Of a DNA stretch of 64,000 bases, positions 45,178 to 54,350 are shown piece by piece. The notes beneath the pieces are model-generated. The model was not told the origin of the DNA. It saw nothing but the letters and a program-made list of their open reading frames with translations, and ran no database searches. Source of the stretch: Microlunatus parietis (GTDB lineage Bacteria; Actinomycetota; Actinomycetes; Propionibacteriales; Propionibacteriaceae); NCBI RefSeq assembly GCF_013407955.1, contig NZ_JACCBU010000001.1, positions 620,001 to 684,000 of the forward strand, read 5' to 3'. Position 1 is the stretch's first letter. Each line of letters opens with the position of its first letter. Made by a program: the position numbers and the translations under genes.

Positions 45178-45989
45178 AGATCCTGCCCGCCACCCATCCC
45201 CGCGAGTTCGCCCGGCTGGACAGCACGGAGGTGCGTTCCCGGTTCCTCGTCGAAGGACTCTTCGACGCCGACCGGGTGACCTGGGTCAACTCGCTCGACG
45301 ACCGGCTGCTGCTCGGCGGCGTCACCCTCGCCGGCGCGCCCTGCCCGGTCACCGCACCGGCCGAGCTGGGCGGCCAGGCGCTCTGCGCCCGCCGGGAGCT
45401 GGCCGTCGTACCGCTGAGCGGCCCGGTCACGGTCACCACCGACGGCACCGATCACCGGCTCGATCCGCTGGACGTGCTCTACGTCGGGCTCGGCACCGGC
45501 GAGATCTCGCTCGACGGAACGGGACGGGTCTACCTCGTCTCGGCGCCCGCCCATCAGCACTGCCCGACCGCGGTGGCCGACCGGGAGAAGGCGCACGCGA
45601 CCGAGCTCGGCGAGCAGGAACGCGCCAACCGGCGCACGATCCGGCGGCACATCCACACCGACGGCGTCGCCTCGGCGAACCTGGTGCTCGGGGTGACGAC
45701 GCTGCATCCGGGCAGCGTCTGGAACACCATGCCGCCGCACACCCATCTGCGCCGTACCGAGGTCTACCTCTACACCGGGCTCGGCGAAGATGATCATGTC
45801 GTGCACCTGGCCGGGCCGCCGGAGGACACCCGGCCGATCATCGTCGCCGACGACCAGGCGGTGATCAGTCCCGGCTGGTCGATCCACAGCGGTGCCGGGA
45901 CGCGGGCGTACTCGTTCATCTGGGCGATGGCCGGGGAGAACCAGGACTACGCGGACATGGACGCGGTCGCCGTCGCCTCCCTGCGATGA
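45174..45989 (+). CDS. kduI: 5-dehydro-4-deoxy-D-glucuronate isomerase
   Basis: A 271-residue cupin-type enzyme that converts 5-keto-4-deoxyuronate, the product of spontaneous ring opening of unsaturated uronates, to 2,5-diketo-3-deoxygluconate. Features are HPREFARLDSTEVRSRFLVE at the start, the metal site PPHTHLRRTEVYLYTGL at ~186 and PGWSIHSGAGTRAYSFIWAM with the last histidine ligand. It starts at GTG within the stop of the enolase-like gene and its stop overlaps the KduD start (ATGA). Confidence 0.9.
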   Translation: MKILPATHPREFARLDSTEVRSRFLVEGLFDADRVTWVNSLDDRLLLGGVTLAGAPCPVTAPAELGGQALCARRELAVVPLSGPVTVTTDGTDHRLDPLDVLYVGLGTGEISLDGTGRVYLVSAPAHQHCPTAVADREKAHATELGEQERANRRTIRRHIHTDGVASANLVLGVTTLHPGSVWNTMPPHTHLRRTEVYLYTGLGEDDHVVHLAGPPEDTRPIIVADDQAVISPGWSIHSGAGTRAYSFIWAMAGENQDYADMDAVAVASLR

Positions 45990-46753
45990 CCGGGTTCCGG
46001 CTCGATCTCAGCGGGCGGCTCGCGCTCGTCACCGGCGCCAACCGGGGTCTCGGGCTCGCGATGGCCGAGGCCCTGGCCCGCGCCGGTGCGGACATCATCG
46101 CCGTCAGCGCCACCATCGAGACCGCCGGCAGCGAGGTCGAGCGGCGGGTGACCGCCCTCGGCCGGCGGTGCGACGCCCGCCGGCTCGACCTGTCCGACGC
46201 CGACGCGGCCGAGGCGTTCGGTACGGAGCTGGCCCGGCACGACCCGCCGATCGACATCTTGATCAACAACGCCGGAACGATCCGGCGGGCGCCGGCGGCC
46301 GAGCACACCCGGGCGGACTGGGAGCACGTGCTCGCCACCGATCTCGGCAGCCAGTTCCTGCTCACCCGGCCGATCGGCCGGTCGCAGGTGGAGCGCGGCT
46401 ACGGCAAGATCATCTTCACCGCCTCCCTGCTGAGCTTCCAGGGCGGCATCACCGTGCCGGGCTACGCCGCCGCGAAACATGGGATCGTCGGCCTCACCAA
46501 GGCGCTGGCCAACGAGTGGGCCGGCTCCGGGGTCAACGTCAACGCGATCGCGCCCGGCTACATCGCGACCGACAACAACGTGGCTTTGCGCAACGATCCG
46601 GAGCGGTCCCGGCAGATCCTGGACCGGATCCCGGCCGGCCGGTGGGGCACCGCCGAGGACGTCGCCGGGGCGGCCGTGTTCCTGGCCAGCGATGCCGCCC
46701 GGTACGTCCACGGAGCGATCCTCGCCGTCGACGGCGGCTGGCTCGGTCGCTGA
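45986..46753 (+). CDS. kduD: 2-dehydro-3-deoxy-D-gluconate 5-dehydrogenase (SDR)
   Basis: A 255-residue short-chain dehydrogenase. It has the cofactor motif LVTGANRGLGLAMAEALA, NNAG at ~94, the catalytic YAAAKHG at ~160 preceded by TASLLSFQGG, and the KduD-like end ATDNNVALRNDPERSRQILD. KduD reduces 2,5-diketo-3-deoxygluconate, the KduI product, to 2-keto-3-deoxygluconate. The adjacency to kduI makes the assignment strong. Last gene of the operon; 13 bp from the convergent dinG. A KDG kinase and aldolase are not in the window. Confidence 0.88.
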   Translation: MTGFRLDLSGRLALVTGANRGLGLAMAEALARAGADIIAVSATIETAGSEVERRVTALGRRCDARRLDLSDADAAEAFGTELARHDPPIDILINNAGTIRRAPAAEHTRADWEHVLATDLGSQFLLTRPIGRSQVERGYGKIIFTASLLSFQGGITVPGYAAAKHGIVGLTKALANEWAGSGVNVNAIAPGYIATDNNVALRNDPERSRQILDRIPAGRWGTAEDVAGAAVFLASDAARYVHGAILAVDGGWLGR

Positions 46754-46766
46754 CGCGAAGAAACGG

Positions 46767-48869
46767 TCAGGCCGTGCCGGGCGGGGTGGTCAGCCGGCGC
46801 AGCGCCTGTACGGCGACCTCGCGGTCCCGGGTCGGCCAGAACGCCGGCAGCGAGGCGCGCAGGAAGCTTCCGTACCTCGCCGTGGCCAGCCGCGGATCAA
46901 GGACGGCGACCAGGCCGCGGTCGCTGATCCGCCGGATCAACCGCCCGGTGCCCTGCGCCAGCAGCAGCGCGGCGTGCGTTGCGGCCACCGCCATGAAGCC
47001 GTTGCCGCCGGCCTCGGCCACCGACCGCTGCCGCGCCAGCAGCAGCGGATCGTCCGGCCGCGGGAACGGGATCCGGTCGATGATCACCTGGATGCAGGTG
47101 TCGCCCGGCACGTCGACGCCCTGCCACAGCGACAGCGTGCCGAACAGCGAGCTCTCCTCCTCGGCGACGAACCGGCGCTTCAGTTCGGTCAGTTGCGCGT
47201 CGCCCTGGCACAGGATCGTCTGCTTCGGCAGTTGCTTGCGGACGTACGTCGCGGCGGCCTCGGCGGCCCGCCGGGACGAGAACAGCCCGAGGGTACGGCC
47301 GCCGGCGGCCCAGACCAGTTCGGCGATCTCGGCCAGCGTCTGCTCGGCCATCCCGTCCCGGCCGGGCGGCGGCAGGTCGGTGGCAATGTAGAGGATGCCC
47401 TGCCGCGGATAGTCGAACGGCGAGCCGACGTCGAGCCCGCGCCACGGCTGGGGCCCCTCTGGATCCTCACCCTCCCGATCATCGGACTCCGCGCCCTCGC
47501 CCCCGTTCGGTACGGAGTCGTCCCGCTCCTCCGGCCGCAGCCCGACCGACGCCGCGACCGGCCCGAAGTCGCCGCCGAGCTTGAGCGTCGCCGAGGTGAG
47601 GACGACGGTCCGGGCGCCGAAGATGCTGGACCGCATCAGGCCGGACACCGACAGCGGCGCCACGCACGCCTCCCGGCCGGTGCGTTCCCGTTCGGTCACC
47701 CAGATCACGTCGTACTGGCTCATCCCGGCCATTCGCTCGGCGATGTCGAAGATCTCCTTCACCGCCGCGGCCGCCTGCCGCTGCTCCGGGTCGGCCTTCT
47801 CGCCGCCGCTGGTCAGGTCACTGACGGCGCGCCGAGCCGCGGTCCGTACCGTCGCGCAGGCCAGGCCGAGCGGCGAGTCCGGGTCCTCGATCCGCTCCAG
47901 CGGCGACTCGTCCAGGGCCGCCCGCAGCGCGTCCGCCGACTCGAGCAGGTCCAGCGCGACCTCGTCCTCCAGATACCCGGCGGCGCGCCGGCCGACCCGT
48001 TCGATGGCCTGCGGGCTCAGCTCTGCGGACGCCGCCCCGGTCACCCGAGACACCAGCTCGTGCGCCTCGTCGATGATCACCGCGTCGTGCTCGGGCAGCG
48101 CGGTCTCGCCGTGCATAGCGTTGATCGCGAGCAGCGCGTGGTTGGTGACGATCAGGTCGGCGGCGCGGGCGACGTCGCGGGACCGCTCCACGAAGCAGGA
48201 GTCGCCGTAGGGGCAGCGCTGCACGCCGAGGCACTCCCGGACCGGGATCGACACCTGCTGCCAGGCCCGCTCGGAGTGGCTCGGCGCGCCGTCCCGGTCG
48301 GCCAGGCCGGTCCGGTCGTGCTCCTCCTCGATCCACTCCCGCAGCCGCAGCACCTCGGCCCCGAGCGCGGACTCCGGCTCGGCCGCCGACCCGGCGCTCG
48401 GCAGGGTGTCGGCGAGATCGTCGACACCGAACAGCGCCGCCTGGTCGTCCGCTCCCCCGCTGCGCGCCCGGTACAGGCAGGCATAGTTGGTCCGGCCCTT
48501 GAGGACCGCGTGCCGGGGCTGCTTGCCGGTCACCTGCTTGACCGCCGCCAGCGCGGCCGGGATGTCGTTGTCGGCCAGCTGACTCTGCAGGGCCAGGGTC
48601 GCGGTCGCGACCACGATCCGGGTCGCCGATCCCTCGACGAGCTTGATCAACGCGGGCGCCAGGTAGCCGAGCGACTTGCCGGTGCCGGTGCCGGCCTGGA
48701 CCAGCAGGTGACGCCCGGAATCCAGCGCTGCGGCGATGGCGTCGGCCATCTCCACCTGGCCGGGACGTTCCTGGCCGGAGATCCCCGAGACGGCGGCGTC
48801 GAGCACCTTCCGGTGTCCCGGTTCCGTCGTCTCGCTCTCCCGTACCTGCGCCGTCGGTTCCGCCACCAC
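46767..48869 (-). CDS. dinG: ATP-dependent DNA helicase, DinG/XPD type
   Basis: A 700-residue superfamily-2 helicase. Walker A LVQAGTGTGKSLGYLAPAL at ~40, the DEAH box AVIIDEAHELVSRV at ~265 and motif VI region ALLLAQGTGRLIRRISD at ~655 are visible. Four cysteines between motifs I and II (NYACLY, ECLGVQRCPYGDSC) are the expected 4Fe-4S cluster ligands. No LexA box was seen in the short upstream region, so SOS control is not supported here. Confidence 0.92.
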   Translation of the reverse strand: MVAEPTAQVRESETTEPGHRKVLDAAVSGISGQERPGQVEMADAIAAALDSGRHLLVQAGTGTGKSLGYLAPALIKLVEGSATRIVVATATLALQSQLADNDIPAALAAVKQVTGKQPRHAVLKGRTNYACLYRARSGGADDQAALFGVDDLADTLPSAGSAAEPESALGAEVLRLREWIEEEHDRTGLADRDGAPSHSERAWQQVSIPVRECLGVQRCPYGDSCFVERSRDVARAADLIVTNHALLAINAMHGETALPEHDAVIIDEAHELVSRVTGAASAELSPQAIERVGRRAAGYLEDEVALDLLESADALRAALDESPLERIEDPDSPLGLACATVRTAARRAVSDLTSGGEKADPEQRQAAAAVKEIFDIAERMAGMSQYDVIWVTERERTGREACVAPLSVSGLMRSSIFGARTVVLTSATLKLGGDFGPVAASVGLRPEERDDSVPNGGEGAESDDREGEDPEGPQPWRGLDVGSPFDYPRQGILYIATDLPPPGRDGMAEQTLAEIAELVWAAGGRTLGLFSSRRAAEAAATYVRKQLPKQTILCQGDAQLTELKRRFVAEEESSLFGTLSLWQGVDVPGDTCIQVIIDRIPFPRPDDPLLLARQRSVAEAGGNGFMAVAATHAALLLAQGTGRLIRRISDRGLVAVLDPRLATARYGSFLRASLPAFWPTRDREVAVQALRRLTTPPGTA

Positions 48870-48902
48870 CCGACAACCTTAAGGGCCGTGGCCGACAGCC
48901 GA

Positions 48903-48921
48903 CCCTTCGACAGGCTCAGGG
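48903..48921 (-). repeat. Dispersed CCCTTCGACAGGCTCAGGG repeat, copy 2
   Basis: Lies in the 54-bp space between hflX and dinG. One base (G for A) differs from the copies at 61191 and 63788; it matches copy 1 at 17582. In the orientation of the flanking genes it reads CCCTGAGCCTGTCGAAGGG. Confidence 0.85.
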
Positions 48922-48929
48922 CACTGAAC

Positions 48930-50423
48930 TCAGCTGGCCGGAGCCACCTGATACGGCTCCAGCATTCCGGCCAGCTGCGCGTTCACGCGGGCCCGGACCA
49001 GGCTGCCCTCGGCCTGGTGATCGACATCGAGGAGCTCGCCGGCCTGATGGATCCGATTGACCAGATCCCCACGCTGGTACGGAATCAGGGCGGTCACCTC
49101 GATCTCCGGGCGCGGCAGACCGGCTTCCACCCGGGCCCGCAGCTCGTCGATCCCGCGACCGGTCCGCGCCGAAACGATCATGGCGTCCGGATACTGGCTG
49201 CGCAGTGTGGTCAGCTGGTCCGGCTCGGCCCGGTCGGCCTTGTTGATCACGATCAACTCGGCCACCTTGCCGGCGCCGATGTCGCCCAGCACCGTACGGA
49301 CGGCCTTGATCTGACCGACCGGATCGGCGTCCGAGCCGTCCACGACGTGGACCAGCAGATCGGCCTGGGCCGACTCCTCCAGGGTCGACGCGAACGCCTC
49401 GACCAGGTCGTGCGGCAGGTGCCGGACGAAACCGACGGTGTCGGTCAGCGTGTAGACCCGGCCGTCGGTCGTCTCGGCCCGCCGGGTGGTCGGGTCCAGG
49501 GTCGCGAACAGCGCGTCCTCGACCAGCACGCCGGCCCCGGTGAGTCGGTTCAGCAGGCTGGACTTGCCGGCGTTGGTGTAGCCGACGATCGCCACCGACG
49601 GGATCTCGTGCCGGCGCCGTTCGGCCCGCTTGGTCTCCCGGGTCGAGTCCATGTCGCGCAGCGACGCCCGCAGCTTCGCGATCCGGCTGTTGATCCGGCG
49701 CCGGTCGGTCTCCAGCTTCGTCTCGCCGGGACCACGGCCGCCGATGCCGGCGCCGCCGCTGGCCCGTCCGCCGGCCTGCCGGGACAGGTTGCCGCCCCAG
49801 CCGCGGAGGCGTTGCTTCAGGTACTGCAACTGGGCCAGCTCGACCTGCGCCTTGCCCTCGGCGCTCTTCGCGTGCTGGGCGAAGATGTCCAGGATCAACG
49901 CGGTCCGGTCGATCACCTTGACCTTGACCCGGTCCTCCAGGTTGCGCAGCTGAGCCGGGGCCAGTTCGCCGTCACAGATCACCGTGTCGGCGCCGGTGGC
50001 CACCACGACCTGGCGCAGTTCGTCGACCTTGCCGCGGCCGATGTAGGTTGCCGGGTCCGGCCGCTGGCGGCGCTGGATCAGGCCCTCCAGGATCTCCGAG
50101 CCCGCGGTCTCGGCCAGCAGCTTGAGCTCGAGCAGCGAGTTCTCGGCGTCGACCTCGCTGCCGGTGGTCCAGACGCTGACCAGGACGACCCGTTCCAGCC
50201 GGAGCTGGCGGTATTCGACCTCGGTGACGTCGGTGAGTTCGGTGGAGAGCCCGGCCACGCGGCGGAGCGACAGCCGGTCCTCGAGGTCCCACTGCGCTCC
50301 GTCGTAGCCGCCACTCTCGTCCTCGGCCACAGCCTCGGGATCAGGCTCGCCACTGGGGTACGGCTCGGGTGCGGTGTCGTCGACGTACGCGTCGTCGAGG
50401 GGATTCTCTGCGGCTGATGTCAT
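48930..50423 (-). CDS. hflX: Ribosome-associated GTPase HflX
   Basis: A 497-residue GTPase that splits or rescues stalled ribosomes. It has the HflX N-terminal domain (DPATYIGRGKVDEL, DRTALILDIFAQHAKSAEGK), the glycine-rich linker GGRASGGAGIGGRGPGETK, and a G domain with SVAIVGYTNAGKSSLLNRL, LTDTVGFVRHLPHDLVEAF and VINKADR. ATG 50423 is chosen over TTG 50429. The acidic ~85-residue N-terminal extension is common in actinobacteria. Confidence 0.94.
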   Translation of the reverse strand: MTSAAENPLDDAYVDDTAPEPYPSGEPDPEAVAEDESGGYDGAQWDLEDRLSLRRVAGLSTELTDVTEVEYRQLRLERVVLVSVWTTGSEVDAENSLLELKLLAETAGSEILEGLIQRRQRPDPATYIGRGKVDELRQVVVATGADTVICDGELAPAQLRNLEDRVKVKVIDRTALILDIFAQHAKSAEGKAQVELAQLQYLKQRLRGWGGNLSRQAGGRASGGAGIGGRGPGETKLETDRRRINSRIAKLRASLRDMDSTRETKRAERRRHEIPSVAIVGYTNAGKSSLLNRLTGAGVLVEDALFATLDPTTRRAETTDGRVYTLTDTVGFVRHLPHDLVEAFASTLEESAQADLLVHVVDGSDADPVGQIKAVRTVLGDIGAGKVAELIVINKADRAEPDQLTTLRSQYPDAMIVSARTGRGIDELRARVEAGLPRPEIEVTALIPYQRGDLVNRIHQAGELLDVDHQAEGSLVRARVNAQLAGMLEPYQVAPAS

Positions 50424-50486
50424 CGTCAACCCAGACTCTCACGCCGGGGCAAATCCCGACCACCGATTTCGGCCGGCCGGGCCGGA

Positions 50487-51332
50487 TCAGCCTTCCGGCA
50501 GGGTGAACTCGCCGTGGCCGACGATCACCGCCGGGCCGGTCAGGAAGGCCTGCTCCACGCCGTCGCCGCCGGCCAGTTCGACCTCCACGGTGCCGCCCGG
50601 CACGTCCACCCGGTACGTCACCGGCCGCTCGGCCACACCCTCCCGCTCGGCGGCGGCCGCGGCGACCGCCACGGTGCCGGTGCCGCAGGACAGCGTCTCG
50701 CCAACGCCCCGCTCGAACACCCGCATCTCCACGTGCCGCTCGCCGACGATCCGGACGAATTCGCAGTTCACGCCGGCCGGGAAGGCCTCGGCCGGCTCCC
50801 AGACCGGCGGCCTGGTCAGGTCGAGGACCGCCGGATCGTCGACGAACGCGACGGCGTGCGGATTGCCCACGTCGACCTTGGTGGCCGGCACGGCCTGGTC
50901 CAGCCCGGCCGCGGTGACCTTGACCGCTCCGGGTTCGACGGTGACCGTGCCGACGTCCACCCGGACCCGGCGGTCGGGCAGCAGGGTGGCCTCGCGCACC
51001 CCGGACCGGGTCGCGATCGGGATCACCGGCCCGTCGGCCAGCCCGTTGTCGGCCAGGTAGCGGGCGAAGACCCGGACCCCGTTGCCGCACATCTCGGCGA
51101 CCGAGCCGTCGGCGTTGCGGTAGTCCATGAACCACAGGTCGGGATCGCCATCCCACTCCGCGATCCGGCCCGCCTTCACCGCGCGCAGCAGCCCGTCGCC
51201 GCCGATGCCGGCCCGGCGGTCGCAGACGGCCCGCACCTCGTCCGGACTCGGGTCGTGCATGTCCTCTCGGTCCAGCACGATCACGAAGTCGTTGCGGGTG
51301 CCGTGGCCCTTGGTGAAGGTCAAGCTGTGCAC
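50487..51332 (-). CDS. dapF: Diaminopimelate epimerase
   Basis: A 281-residue enzyme converting LL- to meso-diaminopimelate for lysine and peptidoglycan. Both catalytic cysteines are in place: ADGSVAEMCGNGVRVFARY at ~75 and GETLSCGTGTVAVAAAAAE at ~215, with the N-terminal FTKGHGTRNDFVIV. Starts at GTG, 4 bp after the miaA stop, so the two are co-transcribed. Confidence 0.95.
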   Translation of the reverse strand: MHSLTFTKGHGTRNDFVIVLDREDMHDPSPDEVRAVCDRRAGIGGDGLLRAVKAGRIAEWDGDPDLWFMDYRNADGSVAEMCGNGVRVFARYLADNGLADGPVIPIATRSGVREATLLPDRRVRVDVGTVTVEPGAVKVTAAGLDQAVPATKVDVGNPHAVAFVDDPAVLDLTRPPVWEPAEAFPAGVNCEFVRIVGERHVEMRVFERGVGETLSCGTGTVAVAAAAAEREGVAERPVTYRVDVPGGTVEVELAGGDGVEQAFLTGPAVIVGHGEFTLPEG

Positions 51333-51336
51333 GGTC

Positions 51337-52254
51337 TCAGTGTTCCACTGCCGCCAGCGCCAGTGCGCGCGGCACCAGGTCGTCCGCGTCGTACGGGAGC
51401 CAGCGGATGCGTGGGTCGCGGCGGAACCAGGCGTCCTGCCGGCGGGCGAACTTCCGGGTCGCGGTGATCGTCGCGTCCATCGCGCCGGCCTCGTCGGTCT
51501 CGCCGTCCAGGTACGCCAACACCTGGCGATAGCCGAGCGCGCGGGAGGCGGTCAGCCCGTCCCGGAGGCCGCGGGCGGCCAGCTCGCGTACCTCGTCGAC
51601 GAAGCCGGCCCGCCACATCGCCTGCACCCGGTCCGCGATCCGGCGGTCCAGCGTGGGCCGGTCCACGTCGAGGCCGAGCATGGTCAGGTCGGGCAGCACC
51701 GCCGTGTGCGCCGGCAGGGTCGCCTGGAACGGCTCGCCGGTCAGCCGGATGACCTCGAGCGCCCGTACGATCCGGCGCCCGTTGCGCGGTTCGATCGCGG
51801 CCGCGGCGGCCGGGTCGGCCTCGGCCAGCCTGGCGTGCAACGGCTCGGGCCCGTGCTGCTCCAGTTCCCGTTCCAGCTCGGCCCGGAGTGCGGCGTCCGT
51901 ACCGGGAAAGCGGAAGTCGTCCACGATCGCGCGGATGTAGAGCGCCGAGCCGCCGACGACGATCGGCAGCACCGTCCGGGCCCGGCAGTCGGCGATCGCG
52001 GCCCGGGCCAACTCCTGGAACTCGGCGACGGTCGCGGTCCGGTCGATGTCGTAGATGTCCACCAGATGATGCGGTACGGCAGCGAGCTCGGCCGCGCTCG
52101 GTTTGGCCGTACCGATGTCCATCCTGCGGTAGACGAGCATCGAGTCGGCGTTGACGATCTCGGCCGGCCGGCCCGCCGCGATCAGCCGCTCGGCCAGCGC
52201 CAGGGCCAGCGCCGACTTGCCCGAGGCGGTCGGTCCGACCAGCACCACTGTCAC
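51337..52254 (-). CDS. miaA: tRNA dimethylallyltransferase
   Basis: A 305-residue enzyme that prenylates A37 of tRNAs reading UNN codons, the step before MiaB. The P-loop VLVGPTASGKSALALALAE is at the very N-terminus, followed by NADSMLVYRRMDIGTAKP and ALGYRQVLAYLDG. GTG 52254 is chosen because it places the P-loop at residue 5 as in other MiaA; the longer frame adds 19 unlikely residues. Confidence 0.94.
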   Translation of the reverse strand: MTVVLVGPTASGKSALALALAERLIAAGRPAEIVNADSMLVYRRMDIGTAKPSAAELAAVPHHLVDIYDIDRTATVAEFQELARAAIADCRARTVLPIVVGGSALYIRAIVDDFRFPGTDAALRAELERELEQHGPEPLHARLAEADPAAAAAIEPRNGRRIVRALEVIRLTGEPFQATLPAHTAVLPDLTMLGLDVDRPTLDRRIADRVQAMWRAGFVDEVRELAARGLRDGLTASRALGYRQVLAYLDGETDEAGAMDATITATRKFARRQDAWFRRDPRIRWLPYDADDLVPRALALAAVEH

Positions 52255-52436
52255 CCGAGCAGTGTGCCGGATCCGGACCCGCGACGCAGACGCGGCGCAC
52301 GGCGGGGACACTGGCCAGGCGAGTCCGGAAGCGATAGAAAGGGGGCGTACCGCAGGCGTCCGCTTCCATGCGGGGAGGTCACCTGCCGCGCCGCCAGAGT
52401 GGTGGCTGGTACCGGAGCAGGAACGGAGGACGGAGT

Positions 52437-52643
52437 ATGGGTATCTTCGACAAGGCCAAGGAAATGCTGGGCGACAACCAGGAAGCGGTCGACCAGGGCA
52501 TCGATCAGGCCGCCAACTTTGTCGACGAGAAGACCGGCGGGCAGCACTCGGAGCAGATCGATCAGGGTGCCGACTTCGTCAAGGACCAGGCCGGGAACTT
52601 CCTCGGCGGTGGCAACCAGGACGAGCCGGAACAGCCCGCCTGA
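52437..52643 (+). CDS. Rv0909/MT0933-like small protein (putative antitoxin family)
   Basis: A 68-residue acidic protein starting MGIFDKAKEMLGDNQEAVDQ, with two copies of a DQGxDxxxxFVDEK-type repeat (GIDQAANFVDEKTGG, QIDQGADFVKDQAG). The family is annotated as antitoxin from M. tuberculosis Rv0909, but no toxin gene is adjacent, so the label is weak here. GGAGG and CGGAG precede the ATG. It is divergent from miaA. Confidence 0.72.
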   Translation: MGIFDKAKEMLGDNQEAVDQGIDQAANFVDEKTGGQHSEQIDQGADFVKDQAGNFLGGGNQDEPEQPA

Positions 52644-52670
52644 TTCTCGCCAGAACTTAGGCCTATCAAC

Positions 52671-52696
52671 GAGGGGTCGCCCCTGGGCGGCCCCTC
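52671..52696. terminator. Strong hairpin terminator between convergent genes
   Basis: The 26 bases from GAGGGG (52671) to CCCCTC (52696) fold into a continuous stem of about twelve pairs with a tiny CT loop (one G-U pair). It lies between the small protein gene and the convergent gene at 52749. There is no T tract, common for GC-rich terminators. Confidence 0.65.
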
Positions 52697-52748
52697 GCTT
52701 CATGCCCGGCCGCTGCAGGCCAGGCCCGCCGCAGCCGGCCCGGCGACG

Positions 52749-54278
52749 TCAGAGGCGGGCCAGGTTGGCCCGGATGTGGTCGACCAGGCGCTGGCGTTCC
52801 TCGGCGGCTTCGCGGGCCGCGGTGTCGGCGAGCTCGGCCCGCCGCACCCCGTCCCGGAGCTGCTGGTTCACCTGGTCCAGACCGGTCCTGGCCGCCTCGG
52901 CCGCCTCGTGCCGGGCGCGCAGCTGCATGGCGCACATGACGCCCAGGATCACGGCGGCGATGATCGTCAGGACGGCGAGCACGGTCTGGCCGGTCAAGGC
53001 ACAGATCAGCGCCAGCACCGCGCAGACCCCGGCCGCGATGCCGAAGCCGTAGAGCTTGCCGGGCGGCAGCTGGCCGGCCTCCTCGACGTTGCGGACGATC
53101 TGCTGCCAGCGGTTCTGATCCGGTCCGGCGGCGGTGACCGGGAGCGACCCGTAATAGGTACGGATATCGACCGAGGCCGGCGGCCGGACCGCGACGGTGC
53201 CGAGCGGCTCGACGAACGTCTGCAGCCCGGGAGCCACCCAGCGGAGCAAGGTGCGCTGCTCCGGCGAGCCGACCGGCAGTTCCTTGAGGTGGTGCACGAG
53301 GCGGTCCAGGGCGTCGACCGGCGCCGGGCCCTGCTCCGACTCCGGACGGGTCCGGCCGGGGTTCTCGATCTGCCAGCGCAGCTCCCGGGCCCGGGCCAGC
53401 AACGCGCCCTCGCCGCCGTAGCCGCTGCCGATCAGGGACACGACCAGCCCGCGCAGGCGTGCCCGCGGATCCGCCTCGCCCGCGGTGCTGCCCGCCGCGG
53501 CCGGCTTCGCGGGCGGCGGCGACGACTGCGCATCGGGCGACGGGGCCGCGGTCGACTCGGCGAACTGGCCGCGGATCCAGTTGAGGATGAAGTCGTCGTT
53601 CGTCACCCCGGTGATCCGCTCGATCGTCGCCCGCCAGCCGGCCGGGTCGGTCCGCTGCAGCAACGGCCGGAACGACGGCTCCAACGACTCCAGCGCCTTC
53701 GGGCCGAAGACCCCGGCGACGACGGCGTCCAGCAGGACGACCTGCTGGCCGGTCAGCTCCCGGTCGGTGATCAGCAACTCCGGCAGCCGGTCGGCGACCC
53801 GTTCGCCGTGGCCCAGCGCGCCGACCGCGGCGACCACGTACAGCCTGGCCTCCGGCGTGGCAGCGAGGTTCGACTTCCCGGCCTCCGCGTCGCCGCCGAC
53901 GATCTCGATCACCGTGTTGGTGGCGTGCGGCAGCCAGTAGTCCACGCCGCGCGGGTCCACCGGGCTGGCCGGCAGGCCGTTGGAGAGTTGCTCGATCACG
54001 GCCATCACGTCGCGCCGGATCGCCGACGTGTCCGGGTAGCCGGCCAGCTCCTCGCGGACGTCGCCGAGCTCGACGTAGGCATCGAAGGCCTTGGACAGCG
54101 CGTTCAGCCGGGTCTCCAGCGACCCCTGCAACTTGGCCAGCTGGCTCTGCATCCGGCTGGCCCGGCTGGCGGCCGCGGACGCCTGGTACGACAGCGTCTC
54201 GACCTCTTCGCGGAGCAGCCGGTCGCGGCCGTGCTCGCCGGCCCAGAACCAATCCCAATCGTCAGGCACGGCCGTCAT
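52749..54278 (-). CDS. Hypothetical coiled-coil membrane protein (509 aa)
   Basis: An N-terminal coiled coil (VETLSYQASAAASRASRMQS, QLAKLQGSLETRLNALSKAF) is followed by a ~300-residue helical soluble region with a Pro/Ala-rich linker at ~255-280. Two adjacent membrane segments lie at ~425-465 (GFGIAAGVCAVLALICALTG, VLAVLTIIAAVILGVMCAMQ), and a second coiled coil ends the protein. No enzymatic motif was seen. Actinobacteria often carry a protein like this beside miaA/miaB, but I cannot name its family. Confidence 0.65.
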   Translation of the reverse strand: MTAVPDDWDWFWAGEHGRDRLLREEVETLSYQASAAASRASRMQSQLAKLQGSLETRLNALSKAFDAYVELGDVREELAGYPDTSAIRRDVMAVIEQLSNGLPASPVDPRGVDYWLPHATNTVIEIVGGDAEAGKSNLAATPEARLYVVAAVGALGHGERVADRLPELLITDRELTGQQVVLLDAVVAGVFGPKALESLEPSFRPLLQRTDPAGWRATIERITGVTNDDFILNWIRGQFAESTAAPSPDAQSSPPPAKPAAAGSTAGEADPRARLRGLVVSLIGSGYGGEGALLARARELRWQIENPGRTRPESEQGPAPVDALDRLVHHLKELPVGSPEQRTLLRWVAPGLQTFVEPLGTVAVRPPASVDIRTYYGSLPVTAAGPDQNRWQQIVRNVEEAGQLPPGKLYGFGIAAGVCAVLALICALTGQTVLAVLTIIAAVILGVMCAMQLRARHEAAEAARTGLDQVNQQLRDGVRRAELADTAAREAAEERQRLVDHIRANLARL

Positions 54279-54350
54279 TCTTGCATCAGGCGGCTTGAGC
54301 GCCGTGACTCACGCCACGTGCCGGGCGGGATCACCGCCCGGCCGGGACCC

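Noticed and set aside
46870..48930. LexA box upstream of dinG.
   Set aside because: The short space between hflX and dinG holds the dispersed repeat but no TCGAAC/GTTCGA pair.
46479..50417. A 1312-codon plus-strand frame across dinG and hflX.
   Set aside because: It is antisense to two well-recognised conserved genes and has shadow composition.
52437..52643. A toxin-antitoxin pair around the MT0933-like small protein.
   Set aside because: No toxin-like ORF lies next to it; neighbours are miaA and a large membrane protein.
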